This document shows positions 24,787 through 33,491 of a stretch of DNA of 37,843 nucleotides, one piece after another; the stretch's first letter is position 1; every line of letters starts with the position of its first letter. Origin of the DNA: Osedax symbiont Rs1 (GTDB lineage Bacteria > Pseudomonadota > Gammaproteobacteria > Pseudomonadales > Balneatricaceae); the NCBI GenBank assembly GCA_000416275.1, contig ASZJ01000157.1:1-37843 (forward strand). The letters are read 5' to 3'. Under the pieces are notes generated by a model, which saw nothing but the letters and a program-made list of their open reading frames with translations, was not told the DNA's origin and ran no database searches. The translations under genes were made by a program, and so were the position numbers.

Positions 24787-25230
24787 CTATTCATTTATTT
24801 CAAACATAAAAGTCACCGGACCATCATTTACCAAGCTAATTTGCATATCGGCAGCAAACTGTCCCGACTGGATTTTAAGTTGACTGGCTTGCGCTTTTTT
24901 CACAAAATCATCGTAGATAAACTGACCGTGTGCAGGATCGGCTCCCCTAGAAAATCCAGGTCTTGATCCCTTGTTGGTTTGAGCAACTAAAGTGAATTGT
25001 GATACCACTAATAGCCCGCCGTTGATGTCTTTTAAGCTCAAGTTCATTTTTCCATCTCGATCGGCAAAAATGCGATAGTTAATGATTTTTTTCAACATTC
25101 GATCGACGTATTCAGTCGAATCATTCTTCTCTACCCCCAGAAGCAGTAAAATCCCGGCATCTATGCTGCCGACAGTCTTTGAATTTACCTCCACTTTGGC
25201 GTGGGATACTCTTTGAATCAGTGCTTTCAT
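24787..25230 (-). CDS. dtd: D-aminoacyl-tRNA deacylase
   Basis: Dtd hydrolyses D-amino acids (and glycine) wrongly attached to tRNA. The 147-residue length is exact for the family. Visible motifs: N-terminal MKALIQRVSHAKVEV, GILLLLGVEKND, the active-site VVSQFTL (SQxTL motif) and the cross-subunit SLVNDGPVTFMFE (Gly-Pro motif) at the C-terminus, plus RPGFSRGADP. It is monocistronic. The upstream gap 25231-25567 to the GGDEF-EAL gene is A/T-rich with no recognisable element. Confidence 0.96.
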   Translation of the reverse strand: MKALIQRVSHAKVEVNSKTVGSIDAGILLLLGVEKNDSTEYVDRMLKKIINYRIFADRDGKMNLSLKDINGGLLVVSQFTLVAQTNKGSRPGFSRGADPAHGQFIYDDFVKKAQASQLKIQSGQFAADMQISLVNDGPVTFMFEINE

Positions 25231-25567
25231 AAAATAGTGTCTCCTTGGCTAGGAGGGAGCAAAAGCTGATTTCAAGTATATTTCCTCCTATAATCAAAAT
25301 GATAGTGCTTCTCATGTCGTATATCAATTCAAAGGTTTTAATTATAAAAAAAAATTTGTATCTATATGATGCTCTGTGGATTTTGTATAGACTGCCCGAA
25401 TTAACAGTTTGTTTTAGATAGAGTATTCGCATTCCATAATTCACTAGACATTAAACTTAGGTGCCGCGGCATCACTGAGTCAGGTTAAATATAGGTGACT
25501 CAATAGACAATTTGAATTTTTTGAATTTTTTAGGATATGATAAAATTGAAAGCTTTGATTTTTACCC

Positions 25568-27214
25568 ATGGAATCAGAGATTCTAAATAATGAGTTTGAA
25601 ATGAGCAATAAAAAAACCGATCTATTTAACCGTACAGTTTTCTTTGAAAAATACGGTACCGCTTTCTTTAGAGAAGTCGTTGTTATCGTTATATTAGCCA
25701 TGATATTTTTGCTGATTTCTATAGAGATAGATGCATTTGAACTATTTGTTGGCTTCGTTAGTCAGCATGAAAAATACGAATTAGATGAGCTGGTTATGGT
25801 GCTGTTATTTTTTTCTATTGCGCTTATGGCAATAATAATACGGAATCAAAAATATTTAAATATTGAGATTATTTCACGAGTCGCCAGCGAAAAAAAACTA
25901 AACCAGATGGTTTTTTTTGACGCTCTAACAGGCCTGCCGAACAGAGAGCTTTGCAAAAATAGGTTGCAGCAATTCATATCACATGCAAAAAGAAAAAAAA
26001 GATTAGGTGCCGTATTCTCTATAGATTTAGATGATTTTAAATACATAAATGATTCGTATGGGCAGGTGTTTAGAGATAAATTATTAAAACAGTTTAGCAA
26101 ACGACTTTTAAAAAAATTAAGAGTTGATGATACGCTTGCTAGGATATCAGGTGATGAGTTTTTGATTATTATTGACTCACCAATAAATATTCAGAGTATC
26201 AGTCTCATCGCAGAGAAGTTAATTGCAAGTTTAGCAAATCCATTTCTTTTGGATGGTGAGGAAATTTTTATCAATATGAGTATTGGTATATCAGTATATC
26301 CAGCGGATACTGAAAGTGTAGACAACTTACTTGAATATGCAGATATAGCATTGTATAACGCGAAGCTTGAAGGAAAGAGTACTTATCGATATTATTCAGA
26401 AAAGTTGGAGCAAAAATCAAAATATAAACTTAAAATAAGTAATGGTCTACGAAAAGCAATAGAGAATGATGAGTTTGAAGTTTACTATCAACCGGTTATT
26501 GATACTAAAACGGAGCAAATCAAAGGTTCCGAAGCGCTGTTGAGGTGGACAAATAAAGAGTTAGGTCCAATCGGCCCAGATGTCTTTATCCCGATCGCCG
26601 AAGAAATTGGTATGATGGACAAAATAGGGAATTGGGTGCTGAATCAAGCATGTAGACAGAATCAAGAATGGCGCGCTATGGGTTTTGAGTATTTAACTGT
26701 CGCTGTCAACATGTCTGCAAAGCAGCTGATAAGCGCTGATTTCGTCATCAACGTAAAAAATGCGTTAACTATGTCAAAGTTGCCTGCAAGGTGCTTGGAG
26801 ATGGAGTTGACAGAGACTGCGGTGCTTCAAGATGTTAACTCTGCTATTCAGCAATTACAGTCGCTAAAAGAAATGGGCGTTTCGGTTGCATTAGATGATT
26901 TTGGCACTGGCTATTCGTCCATGAGTTACTTAGTGAAATTAAAAATTGATAGATTAAAAATTGATAAGAGCTTTGTCGATAATATTCCATTCAGTTCTGA
27001 TGATGTAATAACGACTAGAGCGATTATTTCCCTCGCTAAAAATTTAAGTTTAAAGGTCACTGCTGAGGGGATAGAAACACAGCAGCAAAAGGAGTTTTTT
27101 GAGTCGACCGATTGTGATAATTTACAAGGTTTTTTTTATAGCCGTCCAATCCCAGCGCATGAGTTTGCAACATTGCTGATAGAGATTCAGCCTATAGCGG
27201 TTGATATTGATTAA
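25568..27214 (+). CDS. GGDEF-EAL cyclic-di-GMP enzyme, membrane bound
   Basis: This is a 548-residue inner-membrane protein. Two hydrophobic helices (VVVIVILAMIFLLISIEI, about 38-55; VMVLLFFSIALMAIII, about 77-92) enclose a short loop. A GGDEF domain follows from about 115 (FDALTGLPNRELCKNRL) with signature RISGDEF, Ser for the first Gly, and an intact upstream I-site RVDD. The EAL domain from about 290 keeps SEALLRW, NMSAKQL, MELTET, DDFGTGYSS, KIDKSF, AEGIET and QGFFYSRP, so phosphodiesterase activity is likely. Cyclase activity is less certain. The weak ribosome site leaves ATG 25601 possible as start. Confidence 0.93.
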   Translation: MESEILNNEFEMSNKKTDLFNRTVFFEKYGTAFFREVVVIVILAMIFLLISIEIDAFELFVGFVSQHEKYELDELVMVLLFFSIALMAIIIRNQKYLNIEIISRVASEKKLNQMVFFDALTGLPNRELCKNRLQQFISHAKRKKRLGAVFSIDLDDFKYINDSYGQVFRDKLLKQFSKRLLKKLRVDDTLARISGDEFLIIIDSPINIQSISLIAEKLIASLANPFLLDGEEIFINMSIGISVYPADTESVDNLLEYADIALYNAKLEGKSTYRYYSEKLEQKSKYKLKISNGLRKAIENDEFEVYYQPVIDTKTEQIKGSEALLRWTNKELGPIGPDVFIPIAEEIGMMDKIGNWVLNQACRQNQEWRAMGFEYLTVAVNMSAKQLISADFVINVKNALTMSKLPARCLEMELTETAVLQDVNSAIQQLQSLKEMGVSVALDDFGTGYSSMSYLVKLKIDRLKIDKSFVDNIPFSSDDVITTRAIISLAKNLSLKVTAEGIETQQQKEFFESTDCDNLQGFFYSRPIPAHEFATLLIEIQPIAVDID

Positions 27215-27420
27215 ATACTTGGTTGAATGCCTAGTTGAATGGGATGCCTCTGTCTAGTTGAGATGTGCATGCAATCATTAGTGGTCTTGTCGTTTAGTGC
27301 GTGTTTTAAAATTTTTTTGTAAGATCAATGTTTTACGATAAGCACAGTATGCAAGCCACTGATTCAGGTGGCATACTCATATTGAATAGCTATATTTATC
27401 AATGAAGCTAGCGGTTAGTG

Positions 27421-27807
27421 CTAGCTCCAAGTATTAACGTCATCAGCATCAATAAAATCCTTTCTTTGAGGATTAACAATGCAAAATCTGTGACCAGTAG
27501 GGGCTTCCATCACCACCCATCGCTCAAAAGTTTCTACTATTTGTGCGCCAATAGCTTGCAACCGCCTAACCTCTGCCGCTATATCATCAGTTTCAATATC
27601 AATGTGTACTCGGCTTTGATGAGTGGTTTTTTGAATTAATATATGGGGCTGGTTTTCTGGAGAGTTGAGGTGGGAGTATTGAGATGACCATGCTTCACTA
27701 GAGCGAACACAGGTTAATCCCAGAGCTTGCTCCCAAAAAGTATTCGCTTGTTCAATATCATCAATTTTACAGTCTAAAACTAATGCGGCTAATCTGCTTC
27801 TATGCAT
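27421..27807 (-). CDS. VOC (glyoxalase/dioxygenase fold) protein
   Basis: This 128-residue single-domain protein of the vicinal oxygen chelate superfamily shows ALVLDCKIDDIEQANTFWEQ and ALGLTCVRSS at the front, RVHIDIETDDIAAEVRRLQAI in the middle, and the closing VVMEAPTGHRFCIVNPQ. That is the pattern of small glyoxalase-like proteins often annotated as lactoylglutathione-lyase relatives. The substrate is unknown. An inverted repeat AGCTAGC/GCTAGCT spans its stop codon (27406-27426), without a U tract. Confidence 0.85.
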   Translation of the reverse strand: MHRSRLAALVLDCKIDDIEQANTFWEQALGLTCVRSSEAWSSQYSHLNSPENQPHILIQKTTHQSRVHIDIETDDIAAEVRRLQAIGAQIVETFERWVVMEAPTGHRFCIVNPQRKDFIDADDVNTWS

Positions 27808-27891
27808 AGTACTTTCCTGTGTAAGAAATACGTTTTTTATGCTGGTGGGCTGTTTTCAATAATTACTTTGGTCGGACTTATTTAGTGAGAG

Positions 27892-28066
27892 CTCTGCATA
27901 ACGTTGCGAGCGAAGTTAAGCCAAGACAAAAACCGGCGAGATAGCGGAGTCAGTGTGCCCCTCACTTTGGGTACAGTGTGCCGTTCTTTTATGGGTATTA
28001 CTGGTGTAAATGAGCATATTTATTCGGTTTTTGACGCCGTATTACCACGCGCAGTAGTTGTGGTCG
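27892..28066. repeat. Family 2 element, diverged inverted copy
   Basis: It starts CTCTGCATAACGTTGCGAGC and includes AAAAACCGGCGAGA, GTGCCCCTCACTTTGGG, GGTGTAAATGAGC and CGGTTTTTGACGCCGTATTACC. These match the element at 22641-22835 in reverse complement. The far tip is degraded. It abuts the 3' end of the membrane-protein gene at 28081. The stretch 27808-27891 shows nothing further. Confidence 0.7.
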
Positions 28067-28080
28067 CTAAAGCTATTTTT

Positions 28081-28440
28081 TTACCAGCGAATACCATACT
28101 TCTTTTTAACTTTTTTATATAAACTTAGATCATCGTTAAATCCAAATTGATTCCAACCTTGCCCTACCACACCAACATACACAAAAAATGCAGATAGGCA
28201 GCTAATCAGGATGCTGCCAATTAGTTTTTCGGTAGTTGAATCTGCAGTTTCCCATAGAATATATAGACAGAGCCCACCAAAAGCGGCACCGGCGAAGCTG
28301 ACCACACGACGCAATATTATCCATACTGTCGCTACTATTTTCTGGGTGCGGGTTGCTTGAGCATTGCGATCGGGAGATAGGTACCAACAAAATAGGCAAC
28401 TCAGAATAATAACTATCGCTAACCAGAACCATAATGGCAT
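28081..28440 (-). CDS. Small membrane protein, hypothetical
   Basis: This 119-residue protein has three likely membrane helices: LWFWLAIVIILSCLFCWYL at the N-terminus, RVVSFAGAAFGGLCLYILW in the middle and LIGSILISCLSAFFVYVGVV, followed by a basic C-terminal tail (YKKVKKKYGIRW). I do not recognise a family. The consistent hydrophobic pattern and standard codon use support a real gene. No operon partner is visible; family 2 repeats flank the gene and may have isolated it. The upstream gap 28441-28716 carries no gene I can support. Confidence 0.7.
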   Translation of the reverse strand: MPLWFWLAIVIILSCLFCWYLSPDRNAQATRTQKIVATVWIILRRVVSFAGAAFGGLCLYILWETADSTTEKLIGSILISCLSAFFVYVGVVGQGWNQFGFNDDLSLYKKVKKKYGIRW

Positions 28441-28716
28441 ATCAATTCACTGTATTAATACCTGCATATGCAGGGCTGTCGGAAGTTGGTGATCTTCAGT
28501 CACTTTACGCTATTTTCTGACTGACGATAATCATTAACTTTCCTGATTGACCATCATACTCCGTTACCACACAGAGCACAGAGAAGAGATTAAAAGCATC
28601 TTTTGCTATGGCGGAGACACAGGGCTAATCAGGTTAACTTTTATGCACCGTAAATAGTTGGCTGCTATAGCTGATAGATTCTCGAGGTAAGGTGAATTAT
28701 TATACTTTGAGGCCGC

Positions 28717-28751
28717 TGTATAACGTTGCGAGCGCATTAGTTATGCAGAGG
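28717..28751. repeat. Mini family 2 element, tips only
   Basis: TGTATAACGTTGCGAGCGCAT then TAGTTATGCAGAGG is a 35-bp relic in which the two family 2 tips (consensus CCTYTGCAYAAC) meet with no interior, in the same way as the family 1 mini copy at 14421. Confidence 0.5.
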
Positions 28752-28816
28752 TCTTACTTTAAACAATAATTGAAGGCCGCTGAATAGCTGCCTTCAATAG
28801 ATCGCTTAGCTTTTAT

Positions 28817-28909
28817 CTGAATCCGTTATTTGCATGTCGTGCCTGGTAAAAACTATTGATCCTACAGCGGTTTAAAACAGCCGCTGAGTCTAAAAGTTTT
28901 ATGCAGAGG
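28817..28909. repeat. Decayed chimeric repeat: family 1 start, family 2 end
   Basis: It begins CTGAATCCGT (family 1 tip), contains GATCCTACAGCGGTTTAAAA and CCGCTGA (family 1 interior, diverged), and ends TATGCAGAGG (family 2 tip). It lies 11 bp beyond the ald stop codon. Confidence 0.4.
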
Positions 28910-28920
28910 GCTCTTCGAGA

Positions 28921-30036
28921 TTAGGCTATAGCATCGCAAGGTGCGATGTAGGCATAACCTAAGTTGTTGGCGACAGCTTCATAGGTGATGTCGCCACGGT
29001 GTACATTTAAACCGTTTAATAAGTGCTTATCGTCTTTCAGAGCTTGTTTATAACCTTTATTGGCTAAATTGAGGATAAAAGGTAAAGTGGCATTGGTTAG
29101 GGCAAATGTCGATGTGCGAGCAACGCCACCGGGCATGTTGGCGACGCAGTAGTGGACTATCCCGTCCACGATATAAATGGGATCTTGATGTGTAGTTGCC
29201 TTGGATGTTTCAAAACAGCCGCCTTGATCGATCGCGACATCTACTAACACCGCCCCTTTTTTCATCTGCTTTAGATTTTCGCGGCTCACCAACTTAGGTG
29301 CCGCTGCACCAGGTATCAATACTGCGCCTATCACTAAATCGGCATTCAGTACTTCAGACTCTAGAGATTCGGTATTCGAATACAAGGTTTTTAGAGCGGG
29401 GCCGTGTAGAGAATCTAGCTCTTTTAAACGAGTTAATGAGCGATCTAGTATAGTCACATCTGCACCCATGCCAATGGCCATACGCGCGGCGTTCACACCG
29501 ACCACACCACCACCAATCACTACTACTTTGGCCGGAGAGACCCCTGGGACACCACCTAGTAATGTTCCCAGTCCTCCCTGGGCTTTTTCTAGAGCGTGGG
29601 CACCGGCCTGAATAGCCATACGTCCAGCCACTTCACTCATAGGTGCCAACAGTGGTAGGCCCCGATTGTCGTCGGTGACGGTTTCATAGGCAATAGCGAC
29701 GGAGTCGGATTCAACCAATAGTTTGGTTTGCTCAGGATCAGGCGCTAAATGTAAATAGGTGAATAAGATTTGCCCTGATCTAAGCATTTTACATTCGTTT
29801 GGCTGTGGCTCTTTGACCTTGATGATCATATCTGCCGCTGCAAAAATTTCCGCGGCTGTGTCAATGATAGTGGCGCCCGCTGCTAGGTACTGTTGATCGG
29901 TAAGACCTATTTCAGCACCGCCATCTTTTTGCATCATCACTTGGTGACCAGCGGCAATCACTTCTCTGACACCTGCAGGTGTCATGCCAATCCGGTATTC
30001 GTGGTTTTTAATTTCTTTAGGTACGCCGATTAACAT
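28921..30036 (-). CDS. ald: Alanine dehydrogenase
   Basis: Ald interconverts L-alanine and pyruvate plus ammonia with NAD. The 371 residues fit the family. Visible: N-terminal [20 protein letters not shown], the catalytic lysine segment [12 protein letters not shown] (about 70-81), the histidine region [12 protein letters not shown], the Rossmann motif [16 protein letters not shown] (about 172-187) with the acidic residue in TILDRS, and the C-terminal [20 protein letters not shown]. The gene stands alone with a long A/T-rich upstream region. Control by an Lrp-type regulator is common for this gene but not shown here. Confidence 0.97.
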   Translation of the reverse strand: MLIGVPKEIKNHEYRIGMTPAGVREVIAAGHQVMMQKDGGAEIGLTDQQYLAAGATIIDTAAEIFAAADMIIKVKEPQPNECKMLRSGQILFTYLHLAPDPEQTKLLVESDSVAIAYETVTDDNRGLPLLAPMSEVAGRMAIQAGAHALEKAQGGLGTLLGGVPGVSPAKVVVIGGGVVGVNAARMAIGMGADVTILDRSLTRLKELDSLHGPALKTLYSNTESLESEVLNADLVIGAVLIPGAAAPKLVSRENLKQMKKGAVLVDVAIDQGGCFETSKATTHQDPIYIVDGIVHYCVANMPGGVARTSTFALTNATLPFILNLANKGYKQALKDDKHLLNGLNVHRGDITYEAVANNLGYAYIAPCDAIA

Positions 30037-30497
30037 AGTCCAAATCCTATTTTAAATTATTTTTTATTTGCTTTTAGCAATTTGTTGTTTAATTTAGTAG
30101 TAGTGCATAAGGCTATTATATAGAGCCTATTTATACTTAAGAGTACCAAAAATATAAAAATAAAAAACACTTTAGTTTACTGTTATTTTGGTTGTTTTTT
30201 ATATAAATTGTATTTTTTGTAGTGGTAATTATTGCTGTGCTCAGTTGATATAGGGTTATTTTTCAACTTCTAATGCTGTTTTTTTGTGGTTAGGGTGATC
30301 AGTGCTACAAGAGAGGGAGAGGGGGGCTAACTGCTGATATTATGGGGTATTTGCGGTTTTTATATTTTTCAATATTTTGTTGCTATTCAGTTGTCTGCAA
30401 GGATTTGATCAGGGTTCTAATTAATCGCTGAATCAGTTGAGATATGTTTTTACTCAGTTCATAATCTGCTTTGTTTAAATATGTGTCGAGAAATATA
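30037..30497. other. A/T-rich divergent upstream region of ald and the DMT gene
   Basis: This 461-bp stretch between divergent start codons is strongly A/T-rich, with many A and T tracts (for example around 30140-30250). That is the composition of curved or nucleoid-protein-bound promoter DNA. I see no clear dyad operator or coding frame. Confidence 0.4.
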
Positions 30498-31451
30498 ATG
30501 ACCGAGCCCTCTCCAGTGAGCGTCTATAAAACCATTGCTTATACTGTACTAGCGCTGCTGGCCTTTGCCGCTAATTCGGTACTTTGCCGGATGGCACTAG
30601 AAATGCAATACGATGGGGCAGAAATTGATGCCGCTAGTTTTACCGTGATTCGCTTGTCCTCTGGTATCGTGGCGCTGTCGGGCATTGTCTGGTTGAAATC
30701 TTGGTGGGTGAATAAGCGGCGCACTAATACTGAAAATCGCCTCGCTGTGCAAGAACCTGCTGAGATTTATAAAAAGGCCAGCCGAGGTAGTTGGTTTGCT
30801 GCGATCTGTCTGTTTCTCTACGCGGCGGCTTTTTCTTTCGCATATGTTTCACTAGACACGGCCACTGGGGCGTTAATTTTGTTTGGTGTTGTGCAAATGA
30901 CCATGATTATTAGCTCACTGTTTTCGGGGAATAAGCTGCACTATACCGAGTGGTTAGGCGTGGCACTGGCTATTGCCGGTTTTGTTTATCTGATGTTGCC
31001 GGGTGCTACAGCTCCGTCCGTTGCAGGATTAATGCTAATGGCTATTTCGGGAATAGCTTGGGCTTTTTATACCTTGGCTGGCAAAGCCTCTAAAAGTCCA
31101 CTGCAAGATACCCGTTATAATTTTTTACGCACCGCTCCTTTGATTATGCTACTGGCGATTTACAACATCGATTCCTACTATCTATCCGGCACGGGCGTGC
31201 TGTTGGCTGTCGCTTCTGGAGCGCTTACCTCGGGGTTGGGTTACGCCATTTGGTATCAGGCTCTCACCGCTCTGAAAACCATACAAGCAGCGGTGTTGCA
31301 GCTGTTAGTGCCGGTCATTGCCGCAGTGGGCGGGGTGATTTTTATCGAAGAGCTATTAACCGAGCGCTTGATCTTGTCGGCAGGGCTGGTGTTAGGTGGA
31401 ATTTTGTTGGTAGTGATTGGCAGGCGCTGCAGTGCAATTTCTAAAATATGA
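30498..31451 (+). CDS. DMT superfamily transporter (EamA domains)
   Basis: This 317-residue inner-membrane protein has about ten hydrophobic segments and two EamA repeats. The N-terminal AYTVLALLAFAANSVLCRMA with ASFTVIRLSSGIVAL and the C-terminal SGALTSGLGYAIWYQALTAL and LQLLVPVIAAVGGVIFIEE are typical. A charged cytoplasmic insertion lies between helices 2 and 3 (about 68-95, NKRRTNTENRLAVQEPAE). The substrate is unknown and may be amino acids or other metabolites. I chose ATG 30498 over TTG 30471 as the membrane-protein N-terminus of normal length. It is a second DMT exporter, distinct from the one at 3554. Confidence 0.88.
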   Translation: MTEPSPVSVYKTIAYTVLALLAFAANSVLCRMALEMQYDGAEIDAASFTVIRLSSGIVALSGIVWLKSWWVNKRRTNTENRLAVQEPAEIYKKASRGSWFAAICLFLYAAAFSFAYVSLDTATGALILFGVVQMTMIISSLFSGNKLHYTEWLGVALAIAGFVYLMLPGATAPSVAGLMLMAISGIAWAFYTLAGKASKSPLQDTRYNFLRTAPLIMLLAIYNIDSYYLSGTGVLLAVASGALTSGLGYAIWYQALTALKTIQAAVLQLLVPVIAAVGGVIFIEELLTERLILSAGLVLGGILLVVIGRRCSAISKI

Positions 31452-31564
31452 TTTTCAATAAACAAGACTAAAAATAGCGAGCTAAAGGGATAAGCTCTCA
31501 AGAGTTGGGCTTAATATAGGGATCTTAAAATTGAGTTCAAAAAATACAGGTTAAGGGATAAATT

Positions 31565-32131
31565 ATGAGTGATTGGCGTATCAAAAATAGTGTTCTATTG
31601 TTGCTTAGTGGGGTCGGTATTATCTTAGTATCGGGCTGTGCTAGTTTAAACCAGGCCGAGTGTGTTAGCGCCAATTGGTTTGATCTTGGCTATGACGATG
31701 TACAGCAGGGAAATAGGTCTTTGTATGTCGCTAAGCATACAGATGCTTGCGCTGAATATGGAATTACTCCAGATTTTGCACAGTATAAATTAGGCTGGCA
31801 ACAAGGTTTAACAAAATTTTGCACTGCCCAGTCGGGTTGGCGTTACGCCAGATCGGGTAGCTATTATCACAATACTTGCCCGCAGAGTAGCGAGCCACAA
31901 TTTTTTTCTGGCTATCGCCTAGGGGAAAAAATCAACGCTAGGGAATCAACCATAAGCACCGCTAAAAAAGAGATTAAACAATTATTCGCTAATATAGAAA
32001 ATGAGAAATTAACCGAAGAGCAAAGATATACCCGCTTCAGTGAACGCTTTAGCTTAACTCTTGAATTAAAGTTAATGGAATTAGAGTTGTCTAGATTAAA
32101 AGACCAAGCTCAGCAATCGGGTTTCTGGTGA
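31565..32131 (+). CDS. Putative lipoprotein, DUF2799-like
   Basis: This 188-residue protein has a lipoprotein signal: basic start, hydrophobic VLLLLSGVGIILVSGC with the lipobox cysteine at residue 25, then ASLNQAECVSANWFDLGYDD. The motifs NWFDLGYDDVQQG, CAEYGITPDFAQYKLGWQQG and GYRLGEKI match the DUF2799 family of cysteine-containing outer-membrane lipoproteins. A helical, charged C-terminal part follows (about 125-188). The function of the family is unknown. Ribosome binding site AAGGGATAAATT precedes the ATG. Two acetyltransferase genes follow in the same direction. Confidence 0.82.
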   Translation: MSDWRIKNSVLLLLSGVGIILVSGCASLNQAECVSANWFDLGYDDVQQGNRSLYVAKHTDACAEYGITPDFAQYKLGWQQGLTKFCTAQSGWRYARSGSYYHNTCPQSSEPQFFSGYRLGEKINARESTISTAKKEIKQLFANIENEKLTEEQRYTRFSERFSLTLELKLMELELSRLKDQAQQSGFW

Positions 32132-32158
32132 GCAGCATGATTGATAGGGTCTGATATT

Positions 32159-32593
32159 GTGCATATTTTACAAGCCCAACTGAGTGATCTTGAGGATCTA
32201 GTCGCTTTGAGGATTAAGGCGATGCAGCCAAGTTTAGAGGCAGTCGGTCGCTTTGATCCAGATCGGGCAAGAGAGCGATTTGTGAATAGTTTTAGCGCTG
32301 GCAATACTTTTAAAGTGTTAATTGACCGGCAGCTAGTAGGATTTTATGTGGTGATTGAAAAAACTGATCACCTGTGGCTCGACCATTTATACATTGATCC
32401 GGAATTTCAAGGGAATAGTCTAGGCAAACGGATCATAGGCACCCTAAAGCAGCAAGCCAAATCTAAGGCGCTGCCCTTACGGTTAGGAGCCTTGAAGGAA
32501 AGTCGCGCGAATGCTTTTTATCTGCAGCAAGGTTTTGTGCCAATAGATCGGCAAGAGTGGGATAATATTTACCAGTGGCATGAACCTGAATAA
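32159..32593 (+). CDS. GNAT family N-acetyltransferase
   Basis: This 144-residue single GNAT domain shows ILQAQLSDLEDLVALRIKAM at the N-terminus, the beta-4 segment LWLDHLYIDPEFQGNSLGKR with the acetyl-CoA loop (Q/R-x-x-G-x-G/A variant, QGNSLGKRI), and the C-terminal LRLGALKESRANAFYLQQGF. The acceptor is unknown. I prefer GTG 32159, preceded by GATAGGG, to TTG 32141. It lies 27 bp after the lipoprotein gene and 31 bp before the next acetyltransferase, so the three may be cotranscribed. Confidence 0.85.
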   Translation: MHILQAQLSDLEDLVALRIKAMQPSLEAVGRFDPDRARERFVNSFSAGNTFKVLIDRQLVGFYVVIEKTDHLWLDHLYIDPEFQGNSLGKRIIGTLKQQAKSKALPLRLGALKESRANAFYLQQGFVPIDRQEWDNIYQWHEPE

Positions 32594-32624
32594 CTAAAAG
32601 CTTATTGCCAATAGAGATACAGCC

Positions 32625-33128
32625 ATGATTATTAGATATTTTTGCCAATCAGACTTCGTTAAAGTACAAGCTATTTATCAACAGGGGATAGCTACAGCTA
32701 ACGCGACTTTTCAGACAAGTCCAAAAAGTTGGCAGCAATGGCAGGATTCTATGATTGAGGCTTCGGTATTAGTCAGTGTCGATAGTGAGAGTCAGAAAAA
32801 GCAGCTAAAAGGCTGGGCTGGATTATCGCCGGTATCGACAAGAGCGGTATATTCAGGGGTCGCTGAAGTGAGCATCTATGTTGCACAAGGGGCAACAGGC
32901 ATGGGGATAGGTTCACAATTAATGGCGGCGTTAATTGAGCGTGCTGAGTCTTTAGGGTTTTGGACTATGCAAGCGGCTATCTTCCCCGAAAATGAACTGA
33001 GTATAGCGTTACATATCAAGTTTGGGTTTACTATTATTGGTCAGCGCAAGGCAATAGCAAAATTACAAGGTAAATGGCGAGATGTGGTGTTGTTGGAGCG
33101 TCGAAGCACTCTCGTTGGAGTTGATTGA
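32625..33128 (+). CDS. GNAT acetyltransferase, phosphinothricin-acetyltransferase-like
   Basis: This 167-residue protein resembles the Pat/YncA branch of GNAT enzymes: IIRYFCQSDFVKVQAIYQQG at the start, GWAGLSPVSTRAVYSGVAEVSIYV in the centre, the acetyl-CoA loop ATGMGIGSQLMAALIERAES, and AIFPENELSIALHIKFGFTIIGQR. Family members acetylate small amines such as phosphinothricin or methionine sulfoximine. The true substrate here cannot be told. The GMGIGSQL loop is intact, so it should be active. It is the last gene of the lipoprotein-GNAT-GNAT run. Confidence 0.88.
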   Translation: MIIRYFCQSDFVKVQAIYQQGIATANATFQTSPKSWQQWQDSMIEASVLVSVDSESQKKQLKGWAGLSPVSTRAVYSGVAEVSIYVAQGATGMGIGSQLMAALIERAESLGFWTMQAAIFPENELSIALHIKFGFTIIGQRKAIAKLQGKWRDVVLLERRSTLVGVD

Positions 33129-33174
33129 ATAGAGTGGTTTTTTACCTCTCAAAGCTTCAGCAGTAGCTACTATG

Positions 33175-33250
33175 TCGGTAATTAGGTATAAAAACCGACT
33201 AAATATGCTTATATACCCCAGTAATACTTCCTGGACTGGAGGGCGCTATA
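33175..33250. repeat. Degenerate family 2 fragment
   Basis: TCGGTAATTAGGTATAAAAA then CCGACTAAATATGCTTATAT and a GGAGGGCGCTAT end follow the order of family 2 (22666-22750: CGGTAAT, AAAAACCGGCTAAATAAGCT, GGGGCGCGCT) with many changes and no tips. Confidence 0.4.
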
Positions 33251-33370
33251 ACTCCGTTAATCGTCTTATGCTTAATCCCCTTTAATCGCTTATATTTGGC
33301 AGCGGGAATCTATCAATTGTACTTGTTTGGTATAACCAACACTTACATTTAGTATCGTGCATATCTAGTA

Positions 33371-33461
33371 CCTGAATCAGTGACTTCACTGTACCACATA
33401 GCGCAAGCTCTTGATTCTACGGCGTTTAGAAAAATATTCACTTTGAAGTCACGGATTCAGG
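33371..33461. repeat. Family 1 MITE, 91-bp copy with TA on both sides
   Basis: Left end CCTGAATCAGTGACTTCACTG, a short interior (GCGCAAGCTCTTGATTCTAC, GGCGTTTAGAAAAAT) and right end TATTCACTTTGAAGTCACGGATTCAGG. TA directly precedes and follows, consistent with a TA target duplication. It ends 30 bp before the LysE-family start codon. Confidence 0.85.
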
Positions 33462-33491
33462 TAGTATTAACCTTTAACTAAACGAGTTGAA

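Noticed and set aside
27337-27385. GCCAC-TGATTCAG-GTGGC hairpin as VOC terminator or family 1 relic
   Set aside because: No U tract and only 8 bases resemble the family 1 tip; too little to call.
27418-27639. Plus-strand frame opposite the VOC gene
   Set aside because: Antisense shadow of a well supported gene.
28202-28432. Second minus-strand frame within the small membrane-protein gene
   Set aside because: Lacks hydrophobic pattern and overlaps the better frame fully.
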